NCBI GenBank assembly: GCA_938044295.1 | Contig: CALIRC010000016.1 | Coordinates: 1-6,718, forward strand | Source of the DNA: Minisyncoccota bacterium | GTDB lineage: Bacteria > Patescibacteriota > Minisyncoccia > Moranbacterales > GCA-2747515 | Reading direction: 5' to 3' | DNA: 6,718 nt | In this document: one piece after another, positions 6,356 through 6,718 of the stretch | How positions within the stretch are numbered: position 1 is the stretch's first letter | Layout: each line of letters opens with the position of its first letter | Program-made: the position numbers and the translations under genes | Notes under the pieces: generated by a model | The model's database searches: none | Seen by the model: only the letters and a program-made list of their open reading frames with translations | What the model was told of the DNA's origin: nothing

Positions 6356-6718
6356 TTACAACAATTTTGTAAGCTTGAAAACGATATATGTAAGAATAGA
6401 GAGGACAACCATGACGCTCAGATGGATAATGAAACCATATGGATGTGTAGCGAGAGGCGTGATGACATTGATACCAAGAATGTTTGCATAGAGCGTCATC
6501 GGGATAAAAATCACAGTAAAGATCGTGATAAAATTCATCTTGCTATTGATCTTCTCGGAAAGCAGCGTATTATTCGTTTCCTCTAAAGAACTAATCGTCT
6601 CTTTAGCACTCTCAAGCATATTCCACAAGCGAACGTTGGTACCAATCAGGTCATGAAAGTATGGCTTGATATCATTTGCGATGATTGTCCCTGGTTGTGT
6701 GATGATTGATTCAAGTAT
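6356..6718 (-). CDS. CorA-like divalent metal ion channel, C-terminal 120 residues (5' end outside window)
   Basis: CorA proteins are pentameric inner-membrane channels for Mg2+ and, in relatives, Co2+, Ni2+ or Zn2+. The frame is open from the window edge to the TAA at 6356-6358. It shows the end of the stalk helix (PYFHDLIGTNVRLWNMLESA, about visible residues 19-38). The first membrane segment follows (NFITIFTVIFIPMTLYANIL), then the filter position ILGINV, a short external loop with Pro, and a second hydrophobic segment (FIIHLSVMVVLSILTYIVF), ending KLTKLL. This is the 2-TM-GxN arrangement at the very C-terminus, as expected for CorA. The signature GMN is here GIN, which may change ion preference or simply be a tolerated variant. 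About 200 N-terminal residues lie outside the window. The gene precedes cysS by 50 bp on the same strand. The superfamily call is confident; the ion is not settled. Confidence 0.87.
   Translation of the reverse strand: MLESIITQPGTIIANDIKPYFHDLIGTNVRLWNMLESAKETISSLEETNNTLLSEKINSKMNFITIFTVIFIPMTLYANILGINVITPLATHPYGFIIHLSVMVVLSILTYIVFKLTKLL

Noticed and set aside
1..6718. Absence of TGA stop codons as a sign of a recoded UGA (as in Gracilibacteria, UGA = Gly)
   Set aside because: All full-length conserved genes read through under the standard code without in-frame TGA. Six stops are too few to infer recoding, and UGA-Gly genomes would show frequent in-frame TGA.

Overview
The window looks like chromosomal DNA from a moderately AT-rich bacterium. 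It holds seven protein genes (five complete, two cut by the window ends) and no RNA gene, transposase or CRISPR array that I can see. Several traits suggest a Candidate Phyla Radiation (Patescibacteria)-like genome: a cysteinyl-tRNA synthetase of the TDVGH(L)T type with non-canonical HIGH and KMSKS signatures, little use of Shine-Dalgarno sequences, and compact small genes. This assignment is inference. All six visible stop codons are TAA or TAG, and UGA does not occur in frame as a sense codon, so the standard bacterial code fits.

Layout. Positions 1-963 (minus) carry the first 321 residues of the replicative helicase DnaB; the rest lies off the left edge. A 188-bp divergent spacer separates it from a plus-strand block. 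That block holds a hexose-6-phosphate mutarotase-like protein (1152-2072), then after 5 bp a GNAT acetyltransferase-like protein (2078-2689). A near-consensus sigma-70 promoter (2798-2825) follows and drives a DUF218/YdcF-like protein (2918-3691). That gene ends at a rho-independent-type hairpin (3705-3741). Directly behind it is a sugar kinase-like phosphotransferase of the APH fold, closest to N-acetylhexosamine kinases (3746-4726). The plus-strand block meets cysS (4872-6305, minus) convergently. The 145-bp gap between them is mostly filled by an unusual nested inverted-repeat element (4731-4853). Upstream of cysS on the same strand is the C-terminal end of a CorA-like divalent cation channel (6356-6718), cut by the right edge.

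How the genes may work together. dnaB, cysS and corA are housekeeping genes. The four genes between dnaB and cysS are accessory. Three of their families (mutarotase, GNAT, hexosamine-kinase-like) could act on sugars or amino sugars, which would suit a small salvage or surface-sugar module, but the sequence alone does not prove they share a pathway. The points most worth a second look are the nested inverted repeat, the altered CysRS signatures, the GIN variant of the CorA GMN motif, and the near absence of Shine-Dalgarno sites.
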